Below, piece after piece: positions 54,115 to 61,720 of a stretch of 64,000 nucleotides of DNA (position 1 is its first letter; each line of letters begins with the position of its first letter). The translations under genes and the position numbers were made by a program. The notes under the pieces are model-generated. The model was not told the DNA's origin and searched no databases. It saw only the letters and a list, made by a program, of their open reading frames with translations. This stretch comes from an uncultured Paracoccaceae bacterium (GTDB taxonomy: Bacteria; Pseudomonadota; Alphaproteobacteria; Rhodobacterales; Rhodobacteraceae). The stretch lies in the NCBI GenBank assembly GCA_947498415.1, contig CANMKB010000004.1, positions 124,001 through 188,000 on the forward strand, written 5' to 3'.

Positions 54115-54557
54115 AGCTGCCCTCTTTTCCATTGAAACCGAATGTCTGGCAGGTTTTCATCATTGCCAGCTCCACAAGTGCGCTCGATCTCATGAAACCC
54201 TTCGCGTCTATAAAACCGGTGCGCGGCTGTATTGGCCTGAAAGGTCCACAAATCGATGCTGTTTTCCTGCATCTGTGCATTTCTAAGCAATTGATGCCCT
54301 ACCCCCTGCCCTCGAGCGGCGGCAGAAACGTACAGCGCATGCACAAAGCCGTGATGGCGTGCGATAAAACCGGCAACCTCACCGCCCCAATCCACCACAG
54401 TGACCCAGCCCCGTGCGATCATGGTTTGGCAGTAGCCGATCAAATCGTTCAGCTCATGCCGCACGGGTAGCCAAGGCGTGGTTTGCGCGTAACTGTTCAT
54501 GATGCCGCCTGCGGCAGACGCATCCAAGTTACAGGCCGGGCGTAAAAGACGGGTCAC
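54111..54557 (-). CDS. GNAT-family N-acetyltransferase
   Basis: A 148-residue acetyltransferase with the acetyl-CoA loop in LYVSAAARGQGVGHQLL (R/Q-x-x-G-x-G/A, residues about 75-91) and the C-terminal AAHRFYRREGFHE. The start is a GTG overlapping the ycjX TGA by four bases. It is wedged between ycjX and ycjF with overlaps on both sides, so all three are made from one message. The acceptor substrate is unknown. Confidence 0.88.
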   Translation of the reverse strand: MTRLLRPACNLDASAAGGIMNSYAQTTPWLPVRHELNDLIGYCQTMIARGWVTVVDWGGEVAGFIARHHGFVHALYVSAAARGQGVGHQLLRNAQMQENSIDLWTFQANTAAHRFYRREGFHEIERTCGAGNDENLPDIRFQWKRGQL

Positions 54558-55969
54558 AGGCGGTCTCCGATCAGGAACTGAACAGCGCGATCCAAACGGA
54601 TATGCGGCGGTCCAAAACCGGGTTTCAAAGAAAGCGGTGATGGTGCGAAGTTCATGATTTCATATTCCGCATCCAGCCACTGCGTTGCTCCTGATTTTGC
54701 CGGGGAGAGCAGTTTTGTTGGGTCATCGGGCAATTCGCCCGGATAAAATGCGGCTTGCTTACCACTTTCCAATAAGGTTCCGCGCACACAGTCCAGCGAC
54801 TTGCCTTGGTGATCCAGCGTATCTTCGATGGTTGCCCGTAAGGCTGCAATCGAGAGGGAATGCGTTTTAGCACCCGCAAACTGCGCCCGATCTTGGGCAT
54901 CACGCACCAAGGCCTCCATAATCGCGGTGAGGCATGGATGCTGGCGGTGATGTAAATGATCGGCCTTTGTTGCGGCAAACAATATGCGCTCAACCCGTTT
55001 ACCCAAAAGCAAACGGTTCAGAAACGCGTTCCGACCTGGCCGAAAACTGGCCAAAATATCAACCATGGCTTGACGCATATCTTCGACCGCCTGCGGCCCT
55101 TTGTGGATTGCGCCCAGCGCATCCACCAAGACGACCTGACGATCAATGCGTGCAAAATGATCCCGAAAGAAAGGTCTCACCACTTTCCGTTTGTAGGCCT
55201 CAAATCGGCGCTCCATCTCGCGCCAAAGCGAACGACGCGGTATGGCTTCGATCACGGGTAACGGTGCAAATGTCAGGACGGGTGAACCTTCTAAATCTCC
55301 AGGCAACAAGAACCGCCCCGGTGTACAATCATAATATCCAGCGTCTCGAGCGGCATTAAGATAGTCGGTGAAACTTCGAGCCAGCGATTGCGCGTTCGGC
55401 TCATCGAGCTGAGCTTGGGCGTCTACGGTATTGGAAAGGTCTAAAAAGGCGTGGCCCATGGTGCGGTTTGGCAGGCGGGAAAGGACATCCGCACTCCACT
55501 CTGCATAGGTTTTATCCAACAGCGCCAGATCAAGCAGCCATTCACCCGGATAATCAACAATATCCAAGTGTACCGTGCGTGGGCTTTGCAGCCCAGCCAA
55601 TAACCCGGCGGGTTGCACTTTTAGCGACAACCGCAGCTCTGACACAGCGCGTGTGCTTTCAGGCCAATGGGGGTTGGGGCCCGTCAGAGCGGCGTGATGG
55701 TTTTCATAGTCAAAGCGTGGCAAGGTGACATCGGGTTGTGGTTGCAAATAGGCTGCAACAATACGCCCCTCCCCTATTGCAGAGACCTGCGACATGCGCC
55801 CGCGATCCAGTAGGTTTGCCACCAATGACGTGATAAATACGGTTTTCCCAGAGCGGGCCAACCCCGTCACACCAATGCGAATTACAGGTTCAAACAGCGC
55901 TTCGGAAAGCCCGTCGCCCACGGCCTCGACGCGACGAGACACTTCATTCGCCAGATCAGTAATGATCAC
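54554..55969 (-). CDS. YcjX-family GTP-binding protein
   Basis: A 471-residue P-loop protein with GVTGLARSGKTVFITSL (G1 core GLARSGKT) near residue 34, YPGEWLLDL and a later AATKADHLH (NKxD-like) motif. This is the YcjX/DUF463 family, a stress-associated NTPase usually paired with YcjF. The GTG at 55969 is chosen because AAGGGG lies six bases upstream; a TTG eight codons earlier is possible. Confidence 0.9.
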   Translation of the reverse strand: MIITDLANEVSRRVEAVGDGLSEALFEPVIRIGVTGLARSGKTVFITSLVANLLDRGRMSQVSAIGEGRIVAAYLQPQPDVTLPRFDYENHHAALTGPNPHWPESTRAVSELRLSLKVQPAGLLAGLQSPRTVHLDIVDYPGEWLLDLALLDKTYAEWSADVLSRLPNRTMGHAFLDLSNTVDAQAQLDEPNAQSLARSFTDYLNAARDAGYYDCTPGRFLLPGDLEGSPVLTFAPLPVIEAIPRRSLWREMERRFEAYKRKVVRPFFRDHFARIDRQVVLVDALGAIHKGPQAVEDMRQAMVDILASFRPGRNAFLNRLLLGKRVERILFAATKADHLHHRQHPCLTAIMEALVRDAQDRAQFAGAKTHSLSIAALRATIEDTLDHQGKSLDCVRGTLLESGKQAAFYPGELPDDPTKLLSPAKSGATQWLDAEYEIMNFAPSPLSLKPGFGPPHIRLDRAVQFLIGDRL

Positions 55970-56121
55970 ATTTGTCCCCTTATCCTGTTGCAAACGTAGG
56001 GACGTTTCGGCGCCATTGCCAGTAGTTGTCGCAGAATTCTAATAGGGGAAACGCACATTTCTTTCCCCATTGAAGCGCCAAGGCACATTGCACTAACGCC
56101 TCTGGATCGCTATGGCGAAGC

Positions 56122-56901
56122 ATGGCTCGTTACGCGTTAAAAGTTGAATACCACGGTGCCCCCTTTGCCGGTTGGCAACGGCAGGCAGATCAACCCTCTG
56201 TTCAGGGCGCAATCGAAGCGGCCCTTTCAAAGATTGATGGCCAAGAGCATACCATTGCCGCAGCTGGCAGAACGGATGCTGGCGTACATGGTTTGGCACA
56301 GGTCGCACATTGTGAATTGACCAAAGACCTTACCCCCTTTCGTCTGTCCGAAGCGTTAAACTTCCACCTCAAACCCAATCCTGTGGCCATTGTAGATGCG
56401 GCTTCGGTAAGCGACGATTGGCATGCGCGGTTCTCGGCCGTTGAACGCCGTTATCTTTTTCGCATCCTTATGCGCCGCGCCCCAGCCACCCATCAAGATG
56501 GGCTGGTTTGGCAGGTCAAACACGATCTGGACGAAGGCGCGATGCAAAAAGCCGCGAACCATCTGCTGGGCAACCACGACTTTACCACTTTCCGCTCGTC
56601 AATTTGCCAGGCGGCCAGCCCACAAAAAACGTTGGATGAATTACGCATAGAGCGCGTGGACATGCCGTGGGGCCCTGAAATACACTTTCACGTACGTGCC
56701 CGCAGTTTTTTGCATAACCAAGTGCGCAGCTTTGTCGGTACGCTGGAACGTGTCGGCGCTGGAGCTTGGACGCCTGAAGATGTAAAAGACGCGCTCGACG
56801 CGAAAGATCGCGGTGCCTGTGGGCCGGTCAGCCCTCCACAAGGGCTTTATTTGGCTGGGGTGGGGTATCCCGACGACCCATTTGATCGACGGGATCGCTA
56901 G
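56122..56901 (+). CDS. truA: tRNA pseudouridine synthase A
   Basis: A 259-residue enzyme converting U38-U40 in the tRNA anticodon arm to pseudouridine. The catalytic aspartate is D52 in [21 protein letters not shown] at the N-terminus and [17 protein letters not shown] near residue 193 are family signatures. Normal length. The ATG at 56122 begins the conserved sequence. Confidence 0.97.
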   Translation: MARYALKVEYHGAPFAGWQRQADQPSVQGAIEAALSKIDGQEHTIAAAGRTDAGVHGLAQVAHCELTKDLTPFRLSEALNFHLKPNPVAIVDAASVSDDWHARFSAVERRYLFRILMRRAPATHQDGLVWQVKHDLDEGAMQKAANHLLGNHDFTTFRSSICQAASPQKTLDELRIERVDMPWGPEIHFHVRARSFLHNQVRSFVGTLERVGAGAWTPEDVKDALDAKDRGACGPVSPPQGLYLAGVGYPDDPFDRRDR

Positions 56902-56907
56902 GCGACC

Positions 56908-57366
56908 TTAGGTCGCCTCGTCTTCCAAGTGCAGCTTCATATCAAGTAGCACTTGCTGAAGCGCCAATGTTTCTTTGAGCAATCGCTTGGCTTCGTTGAT
57001 GGTGATGATGCCGTCTTCGATGGATTGGTTGTATTCCCCCATCAACATTGCAAACCGCTGACTCAGTGCAATAACGTCGGCATTGATCCCGCCTTTTTCA
57101 TTGTTATTGCGGCGGCGTTCGTCGAAGCTCAGGGTAATTCCCTTAAGTTCTGCCAGCGCTGTGGTGACATGCGGGTGGCTCGCGGCCTCTTCTAGGGCTG
57201 CGACGGCATCGATTGGCATGAACCGATCGGAATGTTCTTCATGATCTGAATAGTATCGACCCAATGTGGCCTTCGACTTACCAGTCAACGTACATGCGGC
57301 TTCGATGCCAACGTCTTTGACCAATGCTTCTGTATGCTTTTTCAGATAACTGCCGCTTGCGGCCAT
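56908..57366 (-). CDS. Small hypothetical protein with possible HTH
   Basis: A 152-residue protein. VGIEAACTLTGKSKATLGRYY (residues about 19-39, quoted in part) looks like a helix-turn-helix, reminiscent of phage CII-type regulators, and the C-terminal half is a long charged helical region (INADVIALSQRFAMLMGEYN, DGIITINEAKRLLKETLAL). A DNA-binding role is inference. It is convergent with truA (six bases between stops) and faces the structured intergenic element at 57565-57678. Confidence 0.6.
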   Translation of the reverse strand: MAASGSYLKKHTEALVKDVGIEAACTLTGKSKATLGRYYSDHEEHSDRFMPIDAVAALEEAASHPHVTTALAELKGITLSFDERRRNNNEKGGINADVIALSQRFAMLMGEYNQSIEDGIITINEAKRLLKETLALQQVLLDMKLHLEDEAT

Positions 57367-57564
57367 GGATTATCCCCCAATACGCGCCCCGCAATTTAAA
57401 TGCGGGGAAATCACTAAGTCTTTTCCCATTAACCACTTTCCTTCAGTTTGTCATTTCTAAACTGTCCTGCGGAGATCAGGAATATCGATTGAGCCATAAA
57501 AAGCTTTATCGGTGCAAGGGGTCAAACGGTCGCGAATACCTCGGATAGCGGTCGAATAACCTTT

Positions 57565-57678
57565 GTCGAAGGCGTAACGAGTTTTAGAAACGGTGTTTCA
57601 TCCCCAGAGGCTATGCCTTACCCACCGTTTTTAGGTCTTCTTCGACAAATTCGGGCAGTCCACTGCGGGCTGCCCGAA
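57565..57678. other. Nested inverted repeats, possible structured RNA or operator array
   Basis: An outer 7-bp pair GTCGAAG (57565-57571)/CTTCGAC (57640-57646) encloses an 8-bp pair AAACGGTG (57588-57595)/CACCGTTT (57623-57630), which encloses AGGC-TAT-GCCT (57608-57618). Directly after comes TTCGGGCAG/CTGCCCGAA (57650-57658 and 57670-57678). All four are exact. It lies in the 374-base gap between the possible HTH gene and tdk; the rest of the gap shows nothing I can name. No known RNA family was recognised. Confidence 0.5.
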
Positions 57679-57740
57679 ACTTGCACCACTTAGGGGATCG
57701 CAGCTTGATTTTGACTGCCCTGTCAATTTATCAGCTATTT

Positions 57741-58325
57741 ATGGCAAAGCTCTATTTTCAATATTCAACTATGAATGCAGGCAAGTCGACTGTCTTGCTC
57801 CAAGCGGCACACAACTACCGTGAACGCGGCATGGCACCTTATTTGCTGACGGCCGCCTTTGATAACCGCGCCGGCGAGGGGAAAATTGCCTCTCGCATTG
57901 GAATCTCTGAGCCAGCTGACACTTTTACACCTGAAACAGATCTGTTTGCGAAAATTGCAGCGCAACTGGAAGCCCATGACATTGCTTGCATTTTCATTGA
58001 CGAAGCACAGTTCCTGACCAAAGATCAAGTTTGGCAGTTGGCGCGTGCCGTCGATGACTTAAAGGTACCAGTCATGTGCTACGGGCTGCGCGTTGATTTC
58101 CGCGGAGAGCTCTTCCCCGGGTCCGCGGCGCTTTTGGCGCTGGCTGATGAAATGCGCGAGGTGCGCACGATTTGTCACTGTGGAAAAAAAGCGACCATGG
58201 TGGTGCGGCAAGACGACAACGGCAACGTTTTACGCGATGGCGCACAAGTGCAAATTGGCGGGAATGAAAGCTATATCTCATTGTGCCGCCGTCACTGGCG
58301 CGCTGCTGTGGGGGATACAGACTGA
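57741..58325 (+). CDS. tdk: Thymidine kinase
   Basis: A 194-residue type II thymidine kinase phosphorylating thymidine with ATP. The P-loop is MNAGKST (11-17), the catalytic E88 lies in FIDEAQFL, and the lasso/zinc region shows CHCGKKATMV with later CRRHW. The start at 57741 puts the P-loop at the usual distance from the N-terminus, although the ribosome-binding site is poor. Confidence 0.95.
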   Translation: MAKLYFQYSTMNAGKSTVLLQAAHNYRERGMAPYLLTAAFDNRAGEGKIASRIGISEPADTFTPETDLFAKIAAQLEAHDIACIFIDEAQFLTKDQVWQLARAVDDLKVPVMCYGLRVDFRGELFPGSAALLALADEMREVRTICHCGKKATMVVRQDDNGNVLRDGAQVQIGGNESYISLCRRHWRAAVGDTD

Positions 58326-58388
58326 CACCATATGACGCATGAAAATGGGCGTTCAGAACACCTATATTTCTGTTGAAAGGGTGATGTC

Positions 58389-58712
58389 ATGAAATTCCTG
58401 TCTCTCTCAGAACACCAAATCCGCAAAGCCGAGGCGGAAGGCCAATTTGATAATCTCAAAGGGGCTGGCAAACCACTCGGTCGGCAAGCTGATGGCGATT
58501 TTGGCGAAAATGTAGGGTTTCGCATCATGGCCGAAGCCGGTGCAGTTCCAAAAGAAGTCGAATTGCGTCGGGAAGAAGAGGCCCAGTTACGTTTATTGCA
58601 AGCAACCAACGGCGATGCTGCACGCAAGGAAGAGATGCGCAAACTGGCCGACATTCAAATGCGCCGCGCCATCCAAGAAGAAGCGCGACGCAAGTATTAC
58701 TCTAACGGCTGA
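58389..58712 (+). CDS. DUF1992 protein
   Basis: A 107-residue, highly charged helical protein. SEHQIRKAEAEGQFDNLKGAGKPL (residues about 7-30, quoted in part here as EGQFDNLKGAGKPL) is the DUF1992 core shared with the DNAJC28 conserved region. The C-terminal half is a long arginine/glutamate-rich helix. Function unknown. AAAGGG precedes the ATG. Its stop abuts the stop of the next gene with no gap. Confidence 0.85.
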   Translation: MKFLSLSEHQIRKAEAEGQFDNLKGAGKPLGRQADGDFGENVGFRIMAEAGAVPKEVELRREEEAQLRLLQATNGDAARKEEMRKLADIQMRRAIQEEARRKYYSNG

Positions 58713-59663
58713 CTAGACTGCATTGGGCAATGGCTGCCCATCTTCAAAGGCGCGCAAATTTTCGACCGCCATCAGCCCCATTTCAGTCCGCACATCCAAT
58801 GCAGCGGTACCCAAATGCGGCAGCAAAACCACGTTTTCCATCGCGATAAGCGCTTCAGGCACTTGGGGTTCAAACTCGTAAACGTCTAAACCAGCGCCCG
58901 CGAACGCCTTGTTTTCCAAAGCGGCAATCAAAGCCGCCTCATCAACAATTTCGCCCCGTGCGATATTGATGAAATGCGCGTGGGGTTGCATGGCTTTGAA
59001 CACAGCTGCCCCAATCAAGTGATGGGTTTCAGACCCGCCAGGTGTTGCAATCACAAGCACATCAACTTGGCCTGCTAAGGCCTCCATTGTGTCGATCTGC
59101 TCTGCCGGGAAGTCGACGGATTTTACAGACCGGTTCACGTATTTCACCTTCATTCCAAAACCGAAATGGCAGCGCCGCGCGATGGCTTGGCCGATACGGC
59201 CCATACCGATGATGCCTACGGTTTTGCCACTTAGGTGCATTCCAAGGAACTGAGTGGGATGCCAGCCATGCCAGTCTCCAGCCCGCACGATACGCTCCCC
59301 TTCGCCGGCGCGACGACACGACATCAGCATCAATGTCATCGCGATATCGGCTGTCGCATCGGTGACAGCACCGGGGGTGTTTGACACCACAATGCCCACC
59401 TTTTCAGCAGCCGCGACATCGATGTGATTATAACCCACCCCAAAATTCGCAAGAACTTTGGCCCGAGGCGCGGGTACATCTGCAAACACTTCGGCAGAAT
59501 AGACGTCGCCAAGAGTTGGCAAAATCGCGTCATAGTCTTGCAGACTTTGGCGAAGTTCATCTGATGAAAGCGGGCCAGAGTCCTGCCGAACCGTCAGATC
59601 ATAGGTTGCAGGTACGGCGTTGATGACCGTTTCAGGTAAAGGGCGCGTTATTAAAAGCTTCAT
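58713..59663 (-). CDS. D-2-hydroxyacid dehydrogenase (glyoxylate/hydroxypyruvate reductase type)
   Basis: A 316-residue NAD(P)-dependent dehydrogenase. The Rossmann motif is GIIGMGRIGQAIARR. The catalytic trio is seen in ATPGG(S)ETHHLI..., NIARGEIVDE with Arg, YEFEPQVPE with Glu, and LLPHLGTAA with His. It most resembles glyoxylate/hydroxypyruvate reductases, but the substrate cannot be fixed. The ATG at 59663 shares a base with the csaA stop (TGATG). Confidence 0.9.
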   Translation of the reverse strand: MKLLITRPLPETVINAVPATYDLTVRQDSGPLSSDELRQSLQDYDAILPTLGDVYSAEVFADVPAPRAKVLANFGVGYNHIDVAAAEKVGIVVSNTPGAVTDATADIAMTLMLMSCRRAGEGERIVRAGDWHGWHPTQFLGMHLSGKTVGIIGMGRIGQAIARRCHFGFGMKVKYVNRSVKSVDFPAEQIDTMEALAGQVDVLVIATPGGSETHHLIGAAVFKAMQPHAHFINIARGEIVDEAALIAALENKAFAGAGLDVYEFEPQVPEALIAMENVVLLPHLGTAALDVRTEMGLMAVENLRAFEDGQPLPNAV

Positions 59664-60001
59664 CAATATAGCCTTCCGCCTTCGGGCACTTCCATTTTAG
59701 GGCCAATCAAAACCACTTCGCCATCTGCATCTGGCATGCCCAGAACCAAGATTTCAGACATGAACTTTCCGATCTGGCGCGGTGGAAAATTCACCACGGC
59801 CATAACCTGCTGCCCGATCACGCTTTCTGGTGTGTAATGCTTGGTGATCTGGGCAGAGCTTTTACGTACGCCAAGCTCTGCGCCAAAGTCGACCCACAGT
59901 TTGATCGCTGGCTTTCGGGCCTCGGGGTATGGCTGCGCGTCCACCACCTTCCCCACGCGAATATCAACCTTCAGAAAATCTTCGAAACTAATTTCAGCCA
60001 T
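59663..60001 (-). CDS. csaA: tRNA-binding protein CsaA
   Basis: A 112-residue OB-fold protein of the CsaA/EMAP-II type: FEDFLKVDIRVGKVVDAQ at the N-terminus and VVNFPPRQIGKFMSEILVLG in the middle. CsaA binds tRNA and has been proposed as a chaperone. The start at 60001 is the conserved MAEISFEDF. Its first eight bases overlap the end of proC, so proC, csaA and the dehydrogenase form an operon. Confidence 0.93.
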   Translation of the reverse strand: MAEISFEDFLKVDIRVGKVVDAQPYPEARKPAIKLWVDFGAELGVRKSSAQITKHYTPESVIGQQVMAVVNFPPRQIGKFMSEILVLGMPDADGEVVLIGPKMEVPEGGRLY

Positions 60002-60812
60002 TTTGCGCGAGTTCCTTTGACCGATCGGTCGCCGCCGCAACGGTATTTTTTATCAAGCCCGGCAGGCCAGATGTCTCATCCATTAACACCTCAAGGCCCG
60101 CCTGTGTTGTCCCATTCGGGCTTGTGACATTCACACGAAGCTGGCCAGGTGTTTCCGCGGCGGTTTCGGCCAGGGCCCCTGCCCCTGCAACGGTCGCCTT
60201 GGCCAAGGCCATCGAGAGATCAGCCGACAGACCTTGCGCCTCGCCCGCTTTGGCGAGACATTCAATCATATGGAAAACATAAGCCGGGCCAGACCCCGAC
60301 AGCCCGGTCACCGCATCCATCTGATCTTCGCGGTCTAAACGCACCACCTGCCCCACCGCAGACAACAATTGATCTGCCAAGTTCAACATGCTCGTGTCGA
60401 TCTGTGCATTGCCAACAATCGCAGTGATCCCTTTGCCCACGGCTGCGGGCGTGTTTGGCATAGCACGAATGATCGGCGTTTTTACCCCCAGAATGTCTTG
60501 GTATTGCGCGATGGATATACCTGCAGCAACTGATAGGAATACGGTCTGCCCGTTACCCATCTTTTGCAATACCGGCAGCGCGTCAGCCATCATCTGCGGT
60601 TTCACCGCGATCAGAACGATTGCAGGTGTTTCGGGCAATTCTTGGTTGATTGAAGCACCGGTGCTTTTCACCCAATCACTTGGGTATGGATCTTGCACCC
60701 AAACCGAAGACGGCGGCAACCCGTCGGCCAGCCAGCCTTCCAGCATAGCGGACCCCATTTTGCCACATCCCAAAAGAACAAGCCCATTCTGGGCCAAATA
60801 CTGCATGTCCAT
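59994..60812 (-). CDS. proC: Pyrroline-5-carboxylate reductase
   Basis: A 272-residue enzyme completing proline synthesis. It has the Rossmann LLGCGKMGSAMLEGW, IRAMPNTPAAVGKG, GLSGSGPAYVF and the C-terminal VTSPNGTTQAGL signature. The ATG at 60812 has AAGGAG five bases upstream; the longer frame crosses the upstream terminator. Confidence 0.97.
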   Translation of the reverse strand: MDMQYLAQNGLVLLGCGKMGSAMLEGWLADGLPPSSVWVQDPYPSDWVKSTGASINQELPETPAIVLIAVKPQMMADALPVLQKMGNGQTVFLSVAAGISIAQYQDILGVKTPIIRAMPNTPAAVGKGITAIVGNAQIDTSMLNLADQLLSAVGQVVRLDREDQMDAVTGLSGSGPAYVFHMIECLAKAGEAQGLSADLSMALAKATVAGAGALAETAAETPGQLRVNVTSPNGTTQAGLEVLMDETSGLPGLIKNTVAAATDRSKELAQNG

Positions 60813-60868
60813 GATGGCTCCTTTTCGTTGGAGCCAATGTGGCCGGAAACCGTCACGGCGTCGAGTAT

Positions 60869-60896
60869 GCTTTTTTGGTCCCTTGACCAAAAAAGG
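60869..60896. terminator. Intrinsic terminator after the YbjN-type gene
   Basis: CTTTTTTGGTC, loop CCTT, GACCAAAAAAG: an 11-bp stem whose A/T arms supply the T-run on either strand. It separates the YbjN-type gene from proC. Confidence 0.8.
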
Positions 60897-60951
60897 CCCT
60901 CGGCGCAAAACCAGCCTGCGCCTGAGATTTCTTTATCGGGCCGTGAAACGC

Positions 60952-61452
60952 TTAGGCGCGTCCGTAGGCCTCTGCAATTGCCACCTGCATCGCGTCATCT
61001 ACGCTGCGACCGCCCCATGTGGCCAACTGAATGGCTGGGTAAAACCGCTCTGCTGATAGGATTGCTACGTTGATCATTGTGTCAATTTGATCTGGGCTGG
61101 CCACTTGGCCACCGGCAAGAACCAAACCGTAACGATAGATCATCAGTTTTTGCTCGTTCCAGAACGTAAACCCGCCTGCCCAGCACTGATCGTTGATCGC
61201 ATTCAGCGTTTCATAAAGCTCGCTCATCTTGTCTTGCGGGGGTTCCATTTCAAAGGAACACACCATCTTAAGGGTTTCATCAAACCCCGACCATGCGAGC
61301 GTGATAGAGTAGGTTCGCCACTGCCCTTCGACGGCCATCGCGATTTGATCTTCGGCGATGCGGTCAAACGACCAGTCATGGCTTTCTGCAATGTGTTCGA
61401 CAATGTCTATTGGATGAATCTCTTCTTCGAGAAACTGCTCCGATACTGCCAT
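60952..61452 (-). CDS. YbjN-domain protein
   Basis: A 166-residue acidic cytosolic protein. FLEEEIHPIDIVEHIAESHDW and the later FEMEPPQDKMSELYETLNAINDQCWAGGF region (about 85-113) match the YbjN/DUF1790-like family, a type III-chaperone-like fold linked to stress physiology in enterics. The ATG at 61452 is preceded by AAGGTGG; the frame extends 14 codons upstream without conservation. A DnaA-box cluster lies just upstream of its promoter. Confidence 0.85.
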   Translation of the reverse strand: MAVSEQFLEEEIHPIDIVEHIAESHDWSFDRIAEDQIAMAVEGQWRTYSITLAWSGFDETLKMVCSFEMEPPQDKMSELYETLNAINDQCWAGGFTFWNEQKLMIYRYGLVLAGGQVASPDQIDTMINVAILSAERFYPAIQLATWGGRSVDDAMQVAIAEAYGRA

Positions 61453-61522
61453 AGCGCCACCTTCTTTCTTTTGTGCGCCGAGATGTGGCAGCATCTAGAC
61501 GCTTGGTGCCTGCTCGAAGGGG

Positions 61523-61647
61523 TGTGGATAACTCCTACTTCCCCTACAACATATGGTAGGTGGTGGAGATACTCTGAGTAAAGCGAAATATCGTGGATAA
61601 CTGCAATAAGTTGTGGATTACTTGAACAGCGATACAACTTATCCATC
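61523..61647. promoter_or_regulatory. Cluster of DnaA-box-like sequences
   Basis: Reading as TTATCCACA or its complement: TGTGGATAA (61523-61531, exact), CGTGGATAA (61592-61600, one mismatch), TGTGGATTA (61612-61620, one mismatch) and TTATCCATC (61639-61647, two mismatches, opposite orientation). They occupy the gap between the YbjN-type gene and the BCCT gene. None of the usual oriC neighbours is adjacent, so this may be regulatory or a DnaA-binding site rather than an origin. Confidence 0.55.
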
Positions 61648-61675
61648 CTATTCCTGCGATCATGATCAACGAATG

Positions 61676-61706
61676 AGGCCCCGCACTAAGGTGCGAGGCC
61701 GTTTGG
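61676..61706 (-). terminator. Hairpin after the BCCT gene
   Basis: GGCCTCGCAC, loop CTTA, GTGCGGGGCC on the minus strand, with one mismatch, 21 bases past the BCCT stop. The trailing T content is low (TCATTC), so termination strength is uncertain. Confidence 0.6.
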
Positions 61707-61720
61707 GCATACATACGTCT

